This document shows positions 18,510-31,615 of a stretch of DNA of 64,000 bases, one piece after another. The stretch comes from Schaalia radingae (lineage in GTDB: Bacteria > Actinomycetota > Actinomycetes > Actinomycetales > Actinomycetaceae). The notes beneath the pieces were generated by a model that had not been told where the DNA came from, ran no database searches, and saw only the letters and a program-made list of their open reading frames with translations. The position numbers were made by a program, and so were the translations under genes. Where the stretch lies: assembly GCF_900106055.1 (NCBI RefSeq), contig NZ_LT629792.1, positions 1,488,001 to 1,552,000 on the forward strand, read 5' to 3'. The stretch's first letter is position 1; every line of letters starts with the position of its first letter.

Positions 18510-19208
18510 CTAGAACAGGCGAGATTCTGCGTCATCGACGCCTCGCATTGCGTCGTAGTCGAGTACGACTACGTGGATTCCTCTGTCTTCTGCCAGTGTG
18601 CGTGCCTGCCGCGTGACCTCCTGAGCAGCGAAAATGCCGCGAATGTCAGAAAGCAGGGGATCTCTGGCCAGTAGCGACAGGTAGCGAGTGAGCTGTTCCA
18701 CTCCGTCGACGCCACCGCGTCGCTTCACCTCGATAGCGATGGGAACATTGTGTTCGTCGCGCACCAGCAGATCCACCGGCCCGATTGGCGTGGGATATTC
18801 TCTGCGAACCAGCGAGTATCCCGTTCCCAGGATCAAGGGCACCTGTTCAGCCAGCAGAGCCTGCAGGTGGGCTTCCACGCCGTCCTTAATGAGGCCCGGA
18901 TCCACGCCGAGGTCCTCGTTGACGTCGTGGAGAACGTCGAAAATACGGATGAGCAGCTGGTCGTCAGACTTGGCGGCCTGAACAGTCCACACCTCGCTCA
19001 CGCCTAGATCCGTTTCATCGGTGCTGGGCTCATCGATGCGCATATGGCACGGGGCGCTCATCCAGTTCAGCGGCTTATAGGAGCCGCCATCGGAGTGAAC
19101 CAGGACCGAGCCGTCTGCCTTCAGCATGATGACGCGCGGGGCTTTGTCCAGGTGCGCGGTTAGCCGGCCTGAATAATCAACTGAACATGTTGCTACTACG
19201 ATACGCAC
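18510..19208 (-). CDS. nucS: Mismatch endonuclease NucS (EndoMS)
   Basis: Cuts both strands at mismatches and takes the place of MutS/MutL repair in many actinobacteria and archaea. The 232 residues match the family. The N-terminal dimer and DNA-binding domain ([16 protein letters not shown]) is followed by the nuclease core with GPVDLLVRD and [18 protein letters not shown], which holds the catalytic Asp, Glu and Lys. The C-terminal tail ends in SRLF, matching the beta-clamp-binding end known from mycobacterial NucS. It precedes nagA and follows DUF2550. Confidence 0.93.
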   Translation of the reverse strand: MRIVVATCSVDYSGRLTAHLDKAPRVIMLKADGSVLVHSDGGSYKPLNWMSAPCHMRIDEPSTDETDLGVSEVWTVQAAKSDDQLLIRIFDVLHDVNEDLGVDPGLIKDGVEAHLQALLAEQVPLILGTGYSLVRREYPTPIGPVDLLVRDEHNVPIAIEVKRRGGVDGVEQLTRYLSLLARDPLLSDIRGIFAAQEVTRQARTLAEDRGIHVVVLDYDAMRGVDDAESRLF

Positions 19209-19235
19209 GAAAGCGTGCCTGCCTTTTTGCTCGTT

Positions 19236-19658
19236 TTAGTCGATGGACGATTGCGAGGAACGCGGAGGGCCAGATTCTGCCCATGACACCAGGCCGTTGT
19301 AACTGGATGCGGCCATCGCCACCTGCCAGCGATCATCACCGGAGACCAGATGCACTTCGATCATGGTTCCGTCAACAGAGCGAGTGTCGGGCGCTGAGAC
19401 TTCAAGGGTACGTCGAGGCATTGAGAAAACCGGCCGCATGGAAAACCCCACCAGGCGGTACCAGGTGAGGGTTTCGACTCCGTAATGGGCGACTCCGGCT
19501 GTCCAGCCGGACTGAGAGTCTCGGCGCGCCCAGCATCTAAACGATCCCAGGTAGGTGTCCAGCCGGCGGGCACGCACATTGATATAGCCGACGATCAGCA
19601 TGGCGATGACGGCGAGTATGACGATGAGCCACAGCGCCCACACCAACGCAGTGTTCAT
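19236..19658 (-). CDS. DUF2550 membrane-anchored protein
   Basis: A 140-residue protein with one N-terminal membrane segment (about 5-27) followed by a basic stretch INVRARRLDTYLGSFRCW and a soluble domain, the usual plan of DUF2550. This family sits next to atpC in many actinobacteria, as here, but its role is unknown. ATG 19658 is preceded by AAGGAG. A perfect 15-bp hairpin separates it from atpC, so it may have its own transcript. Confidence 0.85.
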   Translation of the reverse strand: MNTALVWALWLIVILAVIAMLIVGYINVRARRLDTYLGSFRCWARRDSQSGWTAGVAHYGVETLTWYRLVGFSMRPVFSMPRRTLEVSAPDTRSVDGTMIEVHLVSGDDRWQVAMAASSYNGLVSWAESGPPRSSQSSID

Positions 19659-19691
19659 GATGCTGTAGCTCCTTCCATGCAGTAATATCGC

Positions 19692-19725
19692 CTACGTCCG
19701 TGATGAATGCTCATCACGGACGTAG
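19692..19725 (-). terminator. Terminator hairpin of the ATP synthase operon
   Basis: A perfect 15-bp stem (19692-19706 with 19711-19725) with a 4-base loop lies 12 bases beyond the atpC stop in the direction of transcription. There is no U-tract. Its stability and place make it the probable end of the atp transcript. Confidence 0.7.
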
Positions 19726-19737
19726 TTCTCAGTGTTC

Positions 19738-20000
19738 TCAGGACTCCATGCCTTCTGCAACAACGGTGACAACGTCAGAATCCACGGAGACGAATCCGCC
19801 GGCTACCGGAAATGTCTTCGTGTCGTCGCCAATGGTGAGAATGACGGGACCTTCTTTCAATCTAGCCAACAATGGTTGACGATGAGGCAAAATGCCCAGC
19901 GAGCCGTCTTCGACTGGGACCTGCACATACTGCGCAGCTCCCTGCCAGGACAGGCCTCGCTTCGTCACGATTTTGACGCTCAGCGCCCCTGTCTCGGCCA

Positions 20001-20001
<1 letters not shown>
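19738..20001 (-). CDS. atpC: ATP synthase epsilon subunit
   Basis: Central-stalk subunit that couples rotation and limits ATP hydrolysis. At 87 residues it is mainly the N-terminal beta-sandwich domain; the C-terminal two-helix regulatory domain found in longer homologues is almost absent, as in several actinobacteria. PVEDGSLGILPHRQPLLARL is the conserved core. Its ATG overlaps the atpD stop in ATGA, so it is translationally coupled. Confidence 0.92.
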
Positions 20002-21473
<1,472 letters not shown>

Positions 21474-22400
21474 TCAGCCGTTAGCCAAGGCGTCGGCCCC
21501 GCCCACGATCTCACTAATTTCCTGCGTGATCTCCGCCTGGCGGGCCGAATTCGCCAAACGCGTGTACTTCGTAATCAATTCTTCAGCGTTGTCGGTTGCC
21601 GTGTGCATCGCTCGCTGACGCGACGCCAGTTCCGATGCGGCGGCTTGAAGCAGAACGTTGCGGATGCGGCTTTCCACATAAAGAGGCAGCAAAGCATCGA
21701 GGACGTCGCGCGCAGACGGGATGAATTCGTATTCAGGGAAAAGCAGCGATCCGTCGTCCTTTACCGGATCGACTTCATTTGTCTCGCCTTCACCGTAGGC
21801 ATCCACGACAGTCAGCGGCAGCATCTGCCTGACCTGAGGGATCTGACTCATCATGTTCCTGAATCGCGTGTAGACCAGGTGAACCTCGGACACGCCGGTC
21901 ATCCTGTCCTCATCCAGGAACCGCTTCAGCAGTTCCTCGGCGATGCTGTGCGTCATCTCCAGGCTGGGTTCGTCCGATTCACCTTCCCACGAACGCTCGA
22001 TCTCAGCGCCACGGAAGCTGAAGTAATTCTTGGCGCGACGCCCGCAGGTATACAGGATCGGGGTCTTCCCTTCTTCGCGCAGCGTGGTGACCAGGTGCTC
22101 TGTTTCACGCAGAATTGTCGCTGAATAGGCACCCGCCATGCCTCGGTCAGAAGCGACCACCAGCACGGCCACGCGAGGCGTGTCGTTTCGCACGTCGGTC
22201 AGCGGGTGCCCCATATCCGTGTGGATGGCAACTGAGGCCACAGCCTGCGTGATCGCCTGCTCGTAGGGTCCCACTTCGGTCGCATCGCGACGCGCCGCGC
22301 CGATCCTGGAGGCTGCAATCATCTCCATGGCGCGGAAGACCTTGCTCAGCGTTTGCGTAGACGCAATGCGCTGCTTGTAGATCCTCTGCTGACCAGCCAT
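21474..22400 (-). CDS. atpG: ATP synthase gamma subunit
   Basis: Rotor subunit of F1. The 308 residues have the characteristic N-terminal helix (RIYKQRIASTQTLSKVFRAM, then EMIAASRI) and the C-terminal helix with ASELASRQRAMHTATDNAEEL that turn inside the alpha-beta hexamer. The middle domain contains an insertion of charged residues (about 190-230), as in other actinobacteria. It starts three bases after the atpA stop. Confidence 0.96.
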   Translation of the reverse strand: MAGQQRIYKQRIASTQTLSKVFRAMEMIAASRIGAARRDATEVGPYEQAITQAVASVAIHTDMGHPLTDVRNDTPRVAVLVVASDRGMAGAYSATILRETEHLVTTLREEGKTPILYTCGRRAKNYFSFRGAEIERSWEGESDEPSLEMTHSIAEELLKRFLDEDRMTGVSEVHLVYTRFRNMMSQIPQVRQMLPLTVVDAYGEGETNEVDPVKDDGSLLFPEYEFIPSARDVLDALLPLYVESRIRNVLLQAAASELASRQRAMHTATDNAEELITKYTRLANSARQAEITQEISEIVGGADALANG

Positions 22401-22403
22401 CGA

Positions 22404-24038
22404 TCAGGCCTTCTTCTCACGGCGACGACGGACAATCTCTTCACGTGAATGTTCAGCTTCAACCTCGCCGTCCTCCAGGTTCTCACCTGGCTGCGCGCTC
22501 AGCCACTGCTGCGTGAACTTCTCTGCGGCCTCACGCAGAGCATTCTCCGTGTCATCATCCAGCACGCCAGTCTCGCGGATCGTGGTCAGCACGTCGGAGT
22601 GTGAGCGCAGGTAGTCCAGAAGCTGATGCTCGTAGGAACTCACGTCAGACACGTCCAACTTGTCGAGGTAGCCGTGCGTGCCCACCCAGATCGATGCGAC
22701 CTGTTCTTCCACGGGGTACGGCGTGGACTGCGGCTGCTTGAGCAGTTCCATCAGACGCTCACCACGAGTCAACTGTGAACGGGTCGTGGCGTCAAGGTCG
22801 GAAGCGAACATTGCGAACGCCGCCATCGAACGGTACTGGGCCAGCGTCAGTTTCAGCGTGCCCGCCACTTTCTTCATGGCCTTGATCTGAGCGTCGCCAC
22901 CCACGCGGGACACCGAGATACCGACGTCGACTGCAGGGCGCTGGTTCGAGTTGAACAGATTCGACTGCAGGAAGATCTGGCCGTCGGTGATTGAAATGAC
23001 GTTGGTCGGAATGTAGGCCGATACGTCGTTCGCTTTCGTTTCGATGATGGGAAGACCCGTCATCGATCCGCCGCCCAGTTCATCGGAGAGTTTGGCGCAA
23101 CGTTCCAGCAGACGTGAATGCAGGTAGAACACGTCGCCGGGGTATGCTTCACGCCCCGGTGGGCGACGCAGCAGAAGGGACACGGCTCGGTAGGCCTCGG
23201 CCTGCTTGGACAGGTCATCGAACACGATGAGGACGTGCTTGCCCTCGTACATCCAGTGCTGTCCGATAGCGGATCCGGTGTAGGGCGCAAGGTACTTAAA
23301 GCCTGCGGGGTCGGATGCCGGTGAGGCAATGATGGTGGTGTAGTCCATCGCCCCGTTTTCTTCCAGTGTGGAGCGCACCGATGCGATCGTCGAACCCTTC
23401 TGGCCAACCGCCACGTAGATGCAGCGCACCTGCTTGCTCGGATCGCCCGACAGCCAGTTATCACGCTGGTTCATGATCGTGTCGATCGCGATGGTGGTCT
23501 TACCTGTCTGACGGTCACCGATGATCAGCTGACGCTGGCCACGTCCGATCGGAATCATCGAGTCGATAGCTTTCAGACCGGTCTGGAGCGGCTCGTGGAC
23601 CGAACGACGCATCATCACGCCGGGTGCTTGAAGTTCGAGGGCGCGTCGACCCGTCAGATCCTGGATCTCGCCCAGACCGTCGATCGGATTGCCGAGGGGG
23701 TCAACGGTGCGCCCCAGGTATCCGTCACCAACCGGCACAGACAGAACGTCACCTGTGCGGTGAACCGGCTGGCCTTCTTCAATGCCGCTGAAATCACCCA
23801 GCAGAACGGCACCAATTTCGCGCACGTCGAGGTTCATGGCCACGCCAAGTGTGCCGTCTTCAAAGCGAAGAAGCTCGTTTGCCATTGCACCGGGCAGGCC
23901 TTCCACGCGGGCAATGCCGTCGGCCGTTTCGGTGACGTGTCCGACTTCTTCGACTGCCGCTTGAGTGGGCTTGTAGGAGTCCACAAAAGAATCGAGAGCC
24001 GAGCGGATCTCTTCGGAGCTAATCGAGAGTTCAGCCAT
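22404..24038 (-). CDS. atpA: ATP synthase alpha subunit
   Basis: Non-catalytic nucleotide-binding F1 subunit, 544 residues. Walker A is GDRQTGKT (about residue 172) and the Walker B-like stretch is [13 protein letters not shown]. The segment [18 protein letters not shown] is typical. The C-terminus is extended with charged residues ([23 protein letters not shown]), as in actinobacterial homologues. AAAGGA lies upstream of ATG 24038. Confidence 0.97.
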   Translation of the reverse strand: MAELSISSEEIRSALDSFVDSYKPTQAAVEEVGHVTETADGIARVEGLPGAMANELLRFEDGTLGVAMNLDVREIGAVLLGDFSGIEEGQPVHRTGDVLSVPVGDGYLGRTVDPLGNPIDGLGEIQDLTGRRALELQAPGVMMRRSVHEPLQTGLKAIDSMIPIGRGQRQLIIGDRQTGKTTIAIDTIMNQRDNWLSGDPSKQVRCIYVAVGQKGSTIASVRSTLEENGAMDYTTIIASPASDPAGFKYLAPYTGSAIGQHWMYEGKHVLIVFDDLSKQAEAYRAVSLLLRRPPGREAYPGDVFYLHSRLLERCAKLSDELGGGSMTGLPIIETKANDVSAYIPTNVISITDGQIFLQSNLFNSNQRPAVDVGISVSRVGGDAQIKAMKKVAGTLKLTLAQYRSMAAFAMFASDLDATTRSQLTRGERLMELLKQPQSTPYPVEEQVASIWVGTHGYLDKLDVSDVSSYEHQLLDYLRSHSDVLTTIRETGVLDDDTENALREAAEKFTQQWLSAQPGENLEDGEVEAEHSREEIVRRRREKKA

Positions 24039-24081
24039 TGAGCGTTTCCTTTGTCTGTGTATTGTGGTGCGCCATCATCTA

Positions 24082-24908
24082 TCAGTGCGCGAGGGATTGG
24101 TGCAACTGTCGTAGTCGCGTTGCTATCGATGAATCTATGACGAGGTCGCCGGAGATGATTCGGAATCCTCCGATCAGGGAGGGATCGTATGTCATGTCGA
24201 TGCTGACCGTTTCGCCCAGTTTCTCGTTGAGCATCGTCTGGAGGCGATGCATCTGAGTATCTGTCAACGGGCCGGCACTGATGACGGACACCAGGTTTTC
24301 GTCTTTCAGGGACGCTGCGTCCTGCGCGATATGGCGCAGATGCGACATCAGCTGTCCTTTGTTGAGCCGTCCGACCTGGCGGCGCACAATCCGCAGAGTC
24401 CATGCGCTGACGTGAGGTCCGAAAATCTTTTCCGCCAGAGCTGCCCGATCGTCAGATGATCCACGCCCCAGCACCGACAGCTGCGTGCGCAGCTCCCGGT
24501 TGGACAGGAGGACCTGGTGAATGTCGGACAATTCGGACAGAACCCGGTCCAAGCCGTCATGAGACTTCGCGTCACGCAGAAGAGCGTGAATCCCCACCTG
24601 CTCCAGACCCTCGATAATGTCACTGGACGATGACCACTCGCCCTCGACGAGAGTGTGAATCACCTCGAGCGTCTGAGAGGTGACCGCGGCGGCGAACAAG
24701 TCGTCAGCCAGACGCACCTTGTCCTCACGAGCGCGCGCCGGATCGGTCAATGAGCGACCCAGGCGTGAATCGTCCCTGACCATATCTGCGATAGCGAAGA
24801 GTTCTTCCGCCACACGCAGTCCCTGGTCAGTTTCAGAGGACGTGGGCGACAAGATGCGCGACACAACTGACTGTGCGGCATCGACACTCATGCGGCTTGA
24901 TCTGCGCA

Positions 24909-24909
<1 letters not shown>
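24082..24909 (-). CDS. atpH: ATP synthase delta subunit
   Basis: Stator subunit joining the b subunit to the top of F1. At 275 residues it is about 90 longer than the classical delta, with an additional N-terminal helical part of the kind seen in actinobacteria. The C-terminal region with VISAGPLTDTQMHRLQTML and DPSLIGGFRIISGDLVIDSS is the conserved OSCP/delta signature. ATG 24909 overlaps the atpF stop as TAATG; ATG 24891 is another possible start. Confidence 0.94.
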
Positions 24910-26648
<1,739 letters not shown>

Positions 26649-26791
26649 CGCCGAGGACGGCCTCCTTTCGATCCGCATGCACTGCTCTACAGGCTAGCCG
26701 ACACGTGGTGTCACGAGCGTTGCAGCGTCCCTACTCTAACAGGGTTCAGACCCTCTTTAGTGCCAAAACCACCTGATACGCGGGACAAACG

Positions 26792-27319
26792 TCACATTGA
26801 GGTGTCAGCACCCGGATCGTGCTCACCTAACCGCGTGCGGGAGTGGTCGCGAGTTTGCGCCACTTGACCGGATTGCGTCGCAGCTGGGACCACCGTGGGG
26901 ATGCGTGTACGCATCAAAATCACGAGTTCAATCACCATCAATGAGAGGATTGTCACGATTACCGTCATCGCGACAACGCGGTGATTGAGCCCTAGGGGGC
27001 GCGATGCCAAGAGCGCGACCGCCACTGCCACAAGCTTGAGCAAATATCCCCCGCCGATCCACGCCAGGAACAGATTCGGTCCCTGCGCGACCATGCGCGG
27101 CAGTGCAACGAATTCGGCGACGCACAGGACTGCCACAACCAGGATGCTGACCAGCGCGGTCGTCCAGCCGACCGTTGACATCAACGCCCAGCACACCAGG
27201 ACCCCGCCTGTCATCACGACGCCTGCAAGCACTATGAACCGGCGCAGCGCTGTCATGGCGCGATTCATCGCTGGCTGAGTAGCTGCGCGGGTGGGCGTGT
27301 GGTCATGGTCGAGTGACAT
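26792..27319 (-). CDS. AtpI-like membrane protein
   Basis: A 175-residue protein with four predicted membrane segments (about 27-47, 51-73, 83-105 and 113-135). Its place just ahead of atpB and its size fit AtpI/UncI, the c-ring assembly or Mg2+-related factor, but sequence identity to AtpI is not obvious. The C-terminus is polar. It starts two bases after the stop of the wecA-like gene on the same strand. Confidence 0.7.
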   Translation of the reverse strand: MSLDHDHTPTRAATQPAMNRAMTALRRFIVLAGVVMTGGVLVCWALMSTVGWTTALVSILVVAVLCVAEFVALPRMVAQGPNLFLAWIGGGYLLKLVAVAVALLASRPLGLNHRVVAMTVIVTILSLMVIELVILMRTRIPTVVPAATQSGQVAQTRDHSRTRLGEHDPGADTSM

Positions 27320-27321
27320 GG

Positions 27322-28464
27322 CTACCTTTCGGATCTCGGGTCGGGCGCATCTGCCTCGGACTGTGGCGGGCGTGCGCGCGCTGATATCTTCCAGGGGAAT
27401 TCAGATGCGGTCAGGATCGTGGCTAGGACAATCAACGGCACAAAAATCATCACTGTCCGATTCCATTCAACCAGCAGCAAGGACAATGCGGCAGTCGAAA
27501 TGATCGCCGTCCATAAATACAAAATCATGACAACGGCGCGATGGGAACGTCCTCGTGCCAATAGGCGATCGTGGAAGTGGGAGCGGTCGGCGTGGAATGG
27601 GCTCTTCCCACGCATCATGCGTCGAACTGCCGTCACCATCAGATCTCCGATGGGGACGACGATCACAGCCAGGGGCAAAATAATCGGCATGAGACCGGCG
27701 ATGATCTGGCTTCGCTCCAGCACGTTGGGGTCGATCTGACCGGTGACGATGACACCGGAGGCAGCCAGAATCAATCCCAGCGTCTCAGCTCCCCCGCCCA
27801 TCATGATGGAGGAGGGGTGATAGTTGTACCACAAGAACCCGGCGCAGATCCCGACCAGTGCAATCACGATCAGTGACGCGGTTGTCGCGTATGACTGTGC
27901 ACCAAGCTGGCGTGACAGCAGGTAGGAATACCCGAAGAACACGGCCGCACCAATCCCCACGACTCCGGCCGCCAGACCGTCCAGACCATCAATGAAGTTC
28001 ACGGCGTTGACGATGCCGACCATGACGAACACGGTGGCAATCAGCGACAACCGTGACGACCCGATCGTGATGCCGAAGATGGGAAATGAAACGAGTTGAA
28101 CACCCTGGAGTGCCATGAGACCGGCGATCAGGATCTGTCCGGTCAGTTTGGTCAGCCAGTCCAGCTCCAGCAGGTCATCGAGCACACCCAGCACGCACAT
28201 GGCTGCAGCACCTGCCATCACTGCCCACGGGATGCTGGTCGAATACACGGGCGCCATGTACGGGATTCGTGAGCCGATCAGCAAAGTGATGAGCAGACCG
28301 ACGGTCATGGCGATGCCACCCAGTCGCGGTATCGGTGTGACCTGAATATCGCGTTCACGCAGCTTCGGCACGATCCCCCACCGTAGGCATGTCCATCGCA
28401 CCAGCGGCGTCATAATCGCGGTGACACCACTGGCTATGAGCATGAGCAGCAGGTAGACCTTCAT
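27322..28464 (-). CDS. WecA/MraY-family polyprenyl-phosphate GlcNAc-1-phosphate transferase
   Basis: A 380-residue, multi-pass integral membrane enzyme that should transfer GlcNAc-1-P to a polyprenyl phosphate at the start of cell-wall polymer synthesis. Motifs are LGVLDDLLELD (Asp pair), then VNAVNFIDGLDGLAAG, both typical. In the later motif, where relatives have MGDSGS with a metal-binding Asp, this protein reads MMGGGAETLG, so that Asp is absent. The C-terminal FHADRSHFHDRLLARG histidine loop is kept. Position between sua5 and atp genes is usual for actinobacteria. Confidence 0.88.
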   Translation of the reverse strand: MKVYLLLMLIASGVTAIMTPLVRWTCLRWGIVPKLRERDIQVTPIPRLGGIAMTVGLLITLLIGSRIPYMAPVYSTSIPWAVMAGAAAMCVLGVLDDLLELDWLTKLTGQILIAGLMALQGVQLVSFPIFGITIGSSRLSLIATVFVMVGIVNAVNFIDGLDGLAAGVVGIGAAVFFGYSYLLSRQLGAQSYATTASLIVIALVGICAGFLWYNYHPSSIMMGGGAETLGLILAASGVIVTGQIDPNVLERSQIIAGLMPIILPLAVIVVPIGDLMVTAVRRMMRGKSPFHADRSHFHDRLLARGRSHRAVVMILYLWTAIISTAALSLLLVEWNRTVMIFVPLIVLATILTASEFPWKISARARPPQSEADAPDPRSER

Positions 28465-28476
28465 CGGTGGCGGCCT

Positions 28477-29136
28477 CTACTTGTCCTCAGGACTTTTAAA
28501 AGTACAGCCCGCCGTATCTTCCAGGTCGCGCGGGTCGATGACGCCCAGGCGGATCAGTGTGGGCTGCTCCGTGGCCATATTGATGATCGTCGAGGGAGTC
28601 GCCCCCGCCGTTGGACCACCGTCAATATACAGGTCGACGTGATCCTCGAACGAGGCAGCGGCCGCCTCAACACTGGTGGCGGGAGGCTCGCCCGTCAGAT
28701 TCGCTGATGTGACGGCCATTGGACCGCATTCACGCAAAATCGACAGCGCCACCTCACTATCAGGCATGCGCAGTGCGATTGTGCCGCCCGTGTCGCCCAG
28801 ATCCCAGCCCAGGTCGGGGTGGGCGCGGACGATCAGCGTCAACCCTCCAGGCCAGAACCGTCGCGCCAGTAAACGCGTGCTCTCACTGATGTCAGTGCCA
28901 AGCACGTCCAGCGCTTCATTATCTGCGACCAGAACCGGCGGCGGTTTGGAGCGTCCTCGCCCCTTGGCGTGTTGAACAGCTTCGACGGCGGCAGGGTCGT
29001 GTGCGGTTGCGCCGATCCCGTAGACCGTGTCGGTCGGCATGACGATGAGGCCACCACGGTTGACACACGTGCGGATGCGCTGCAGATCCTGCGCTGAGAT
29101 GCCATGTGAACAGTGAAGAATAGTCGAATGTGCCAC
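28477..29136 (-). CDS. L-threonylcarbamoyladenylate synthase (Sua5/TsaC family)
   Basis: Makes threonylcarbamoyl-AMP from threonine, bicarbonate and ATP, the first step of the t6A37 tRNA modification. The 219-residue protein has the YrdC fold: VMPTDTVYGIGATAHD, the KGRGRSKPPPVLV loop, RRFWPGGLTLIV and GPMAVTSANLTGEPP. No C-terminal Sua5 domain is present, so it is the short type. The GTG start at 29136 lies four bases after the prmC stop. Confidence 0.93.
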   Translation of the reverse strand: MAHSTILHCSHGISAQDLQRIRTCVNRGGLIVMPTDTVYGIGATAHDPAAVEAVQHAKGRGRSKPPPVLVADNEALDVLGTDISESTRLLARRFWPGGLTLIVRAHPDLGWDLGDTGGTIALRMPDSEVALSILRECGPMAVTSANLTGEPPATSVEAAAASFEDHVDLYIDGGPTAGATPSTIINMATEQPTLIRLGVIDPRDLEDTAGCTFKSPEDK

Positions 29137-29140
29137 GCGG

Positions 29141-30049
29141 CTATTGTTCCACGACGGGGGCGGTTGCGATAACCATGCGGGGCCGTCCCGTCAAATCCGG
29201 TGCCGTATGCACATTCGTGAAGCCCTGAGCTGTAGCGTATGCCACCAGATCCTCTGCCTGAGATTCGGCGTGCTCCATAACGAGTGTGCCGCCCGGAGCC
29301 AGCAGGGCGCGCGCCCGGGTCATGATGCCACGTGGGATCACCAGCCCATCTTCTCCCCCGCCATACAAGGCACGCGGCGGGTCCAGTTGCGCTTCGCGTT
29401 GCGTAGGGTGGGCGCTGCCGGGAACATACGGCGGGTTCGACACGACAACGTCGGCCCTCCCCTCGTATTCGACGAGGGCGGATAATGCATCGGCGCGTAC
29501 CAGATGAACGCGCACCGGCTCGATGTCAGCGATATTGCGAGCGGCAAGCTGACAGGCAGCCTCGTCAATCTCCACGGCAAGAACGCGCGAGGCGGGTACC
29601 TCGGTGGCAACCGCAAGTGCGATGGCTCCCGACCCTGTACACAGGTCCACCACCACAGGCTCATCCGCACTGCAGGTTCGCGCCGCGTCAATGGCGTGCT
29701 GCGCGACCATTTCGGTTTCGGGTCGAACAACGAATACGCCGGGCTCTGCGCGCAGGGTGAGCATCCGAAAATACATGCGACCTGTGATGTGCTGCAGAGG
29801 AATGCTGGTGCGCCTCGATGCGATGGCGCAGCGGTAGCGTTCTGCTGCGCGCGCGCCCACCTGGTCCGGGGCGCTCACGAGGCTGTCACAGCCCAGTACC
29901 CATTCCAGCAGCTCACGGGCATCCTGGTCGGCGTGTGCTCCCTCCAGGTTGACTGCTTGAAGGGCGCGTCTGCCCCACGCGAACAATTCGCGTGGCGTAT
30001 AGGTTGCTGAACGCGGCAGCACCAGCTGCTCGTTCAGTGCCCTATTCAT
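29141..30049 (-). CDS. prmC: Release factor glutamine methyltransferase
   Basis: Methylates the Gln of the GGQ motif in release factors, here presumably the PrfA encoded immediately upstream. The SAM-binding loop is [16 protein letters not shown] and the catalytic motif is [11 protein letters not shown]. The frame runs open to 30346 inside prfA, but ATG 30049 (MNRALNEQ), overlapping the prfA stop by eight bases, gives the normal 302-residue length and couples enzyme to substrate. Confidence 0.95.
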   Translation of the reverse strand: MNRALNEQLVLPRSATYTPRELFAWGRRALQAVNLEGAHADQDARELLEWVLGCDSLVSAPDQVGARAAERYRCAIASRRTSIPLQHITGRMYFRMLTLRAEPGVFVVRPETEMVAQHAIDAARTCSADEPVVVDLCTGSGAIALAVATEVPASRVLAVEIDEAACQLAARNIADIEPVRVHLVRADALSALVEYEGRADVVVSNPPYVPGSAHPTQREAQLDPPRALYGGGEDGLVIPRGIMTRARALLAPGGTLVMEHAESQAEDLVAYATAQGFTNVHTAPDLTGRPRMVIATAPVVEQ

Positions 30050-31145
30050 CGCCCGCTTTGCCCAGGCGCGCTGCCTCGTCAGTGTCGATCGCTGACTGGA
30101 TGACAGGATCCAGGGAGCCGGACAACACCTGGTCAAGGTTGTAGGCCTTGAAACCGGTGCGATGGTCAGAGATGCGGTTTTCCGGGAAATTGTAGGTGCG
30201 GATGCGCTCCGAGCGGTCAACGGTGCGTACCTGAGACAGGCGCTGTGCGCTGGCTTCAGCCTCACGCTTGGCTCTGGCTTCAGCAGCAAGTCTGGATGCC
30301 AGCACGCGCATAGCTGCGATACGGTTTTGCAGCTGCGATTTCTCATTTTGCATCGACACGACGATGCCGGTCGGAATGTGAGTGATGCGCACAGCCGAGT
30401 CCGTCGTGTTCACGGACTGTCCGCCAGGCCCTGACGAACGGTAGACGTCGATGCGCAGATCGTTCTGGTCGATTTCAACTTCGTCATCTTCTTCAACTTC
30501 CGGCATGACGAATACGCCGGCAGCAGAGGTGTGGATTCGTCCCTGCGATTCGGTGACAGGGATGCGTTGGACGCGGTGAACGCCACCCTCGTACTTGAGA
30601 TGAGCCCACACGCCTTCTTCCGGGCTGGGTGTGCCTTTGGCGCGGATCGCCATCGTGATGTCCTTGAAGCCGCCCAGCTCGGTGGGCGTGGAGGACAGTT
30701 CGGTGACCGACCATCCCTTCGTGGTGGCGTAGCGCTCGTACATACGTGCCAGGTCTGCTGCGAACAGGGCAGATTCTTCGCCGCCTTCACCGCTCTTGAC
30801 TTCCAGGATCACATCGAGCGCGTCGTCAGGGTCGCGCGGCGTCAGAATATCGACGAGGGCATCGTGCGCCTGGCGGGTCTGTTCCTCCAGGCTTGTCACC
30901 TCATCCGCAAATGACGGATCCTCCTCAGCGAGTTCACGAGCTGCTTCCATATCATCAGTGGCTGCGCAGTAGCGCTGGTAAGCCTCGGCAACACGGTTCA
31001 GTTCGGCGTAGCGCCGCCCCACTTTACGAGCCTTTGCCTGATCGTTGTGCAGTGCAGGATCTGCCATTTGCTGCTCGACACTATGGTGCTCTTCGAGCAG
31101 TGCCTGCAGCGTCGGGAATTCATCTGCGTGTGATGCCGATGCCAT
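30042..31145 (-). CDS. prfA: Peptide chain release factor 1
   Basis: Ends translation at UAA and UAG. The 367-residue protein has the stop-codon-reading tripeptide in [13 protein letters not shown] and the peptidyl-transferase motif GGQ in [15 protein letters not shown]-terminal helices (about 1-110) form domain 1. It follows rpmE and overlaps prmC. Confidence 0.97.
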   Translation of the reverse strand: MASASHADEFPTLQALLEEHHSVEQQMADPALHNDQAKARKVGRRYAELNRVAEAYQRYCAATDDMEAARELAEEDPSFADEVTSLEEQTRQAHDALVDILTPRDPDDALDVILEVKSGEGGEESALFAADLARMYERYATTKGWSVTELSSTPTELGGFKDITMAIRAKGTPSPEEGVWAHLKYEGGVHRVQRIPVTESQGRIHTSAAGVFVMPEVEEDDEVEIDQNDLRIDVYRSSGPGGQSVNTTDSAVRITHIPTGIVVSMQNEKSQLQNRIAAMRVLASRLAAEARAKREAEASAQRLSQVRTVDRSERIRTYNFPENRISDHRTGFKAYNLDQVLSGSLDPVIQSAIDTDEAARLGKAGDE

Positions 31146-31188
31146 GCGAGCTCCTCCGATTGTGGCGAAAAGATGTGCGATACAAAGA

Positions 31189-31215
31189 CGCCGGTGCCCT
31201 GACGGGTCACCGGCG
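31189..31215 (-). terminator. Hairpin after rpmE
   Basis: Perfect 8-bp arms (31189-31196 and 31208-31215) with an 11-base loop lie 14 bases beyond the rpmE stop. In the leftward sense the sequence that follows is modestly T-rich. It would separate rpmE from prfA. Confidence 0.5.
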
Positions 31216-31228
31216 CTGAAGTCAAACG

Positions 31229-31441
31229 CTATTTGCTGCGTTTGCCGTAACGGGCTTCGAAGCGAGCCACGCGGCCACCAGTATCCATAATCTTCTGCTT
31301 ACCCGTGTAGAACGGGTGGCACTGGGAGCACACGTCCACGCGCATCTGACCCGACGTAATCGTCGAGCGTGTTTCAAACGAGTTGCCGCATGTGCACGTC
31401 ACCGTGGTGGGAACGTATTCGGGGTGGATACCCTTTTTCAT
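31229..31441 (-). CDS. rpmE: 50S ribosomal protein L31
   Basis: Large-subunit protein of 70 residues. Cysteines in CTCGNSF and the CSQC pair, followed by [17 protein letters not shown], show the zinc-binding form of L31. AAGGAG lies upstream of ATG 31441; the frame extends to 31504 but the extra residues are not L31-like. Confidence 0.96.
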   Translation of the reverse strand: MKKGIHPEYVPTTVTCTCGNSFETRSTITSGQMRVDVCSQCHPFYTGKQKIMDTGGRVARFEARYGKRSK

Positions 31442-31568
31442 GGTTTTCTCCTTACGGGATTCGAGGACGCCGGGTCCGCATGCGCAATCATCGACATCGC
31501 GCATTACGCGGTGAACCGGAACCGAGTTGCAATTGTGCCACTTTCCGGCCGATAGATCCAGATGATGT

Positions 31569-31608
31569 ACCGGCGGTGCAGGTGAGATTACCCACCTGCA
31601 CCGCCGGT
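31569..31608 (-). terminator. Terminator hairpin after rho
   Basis: A perfect 16-bp stem (31569-31584 with 31593-31608) with an 8-base loop begins seven bases after the rho stop. No U-tract follows. It probably ends the rho transcript upstream of rpmE. Confidence 0.65.
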
Positions 31609-31615
31609 GGGTAAT

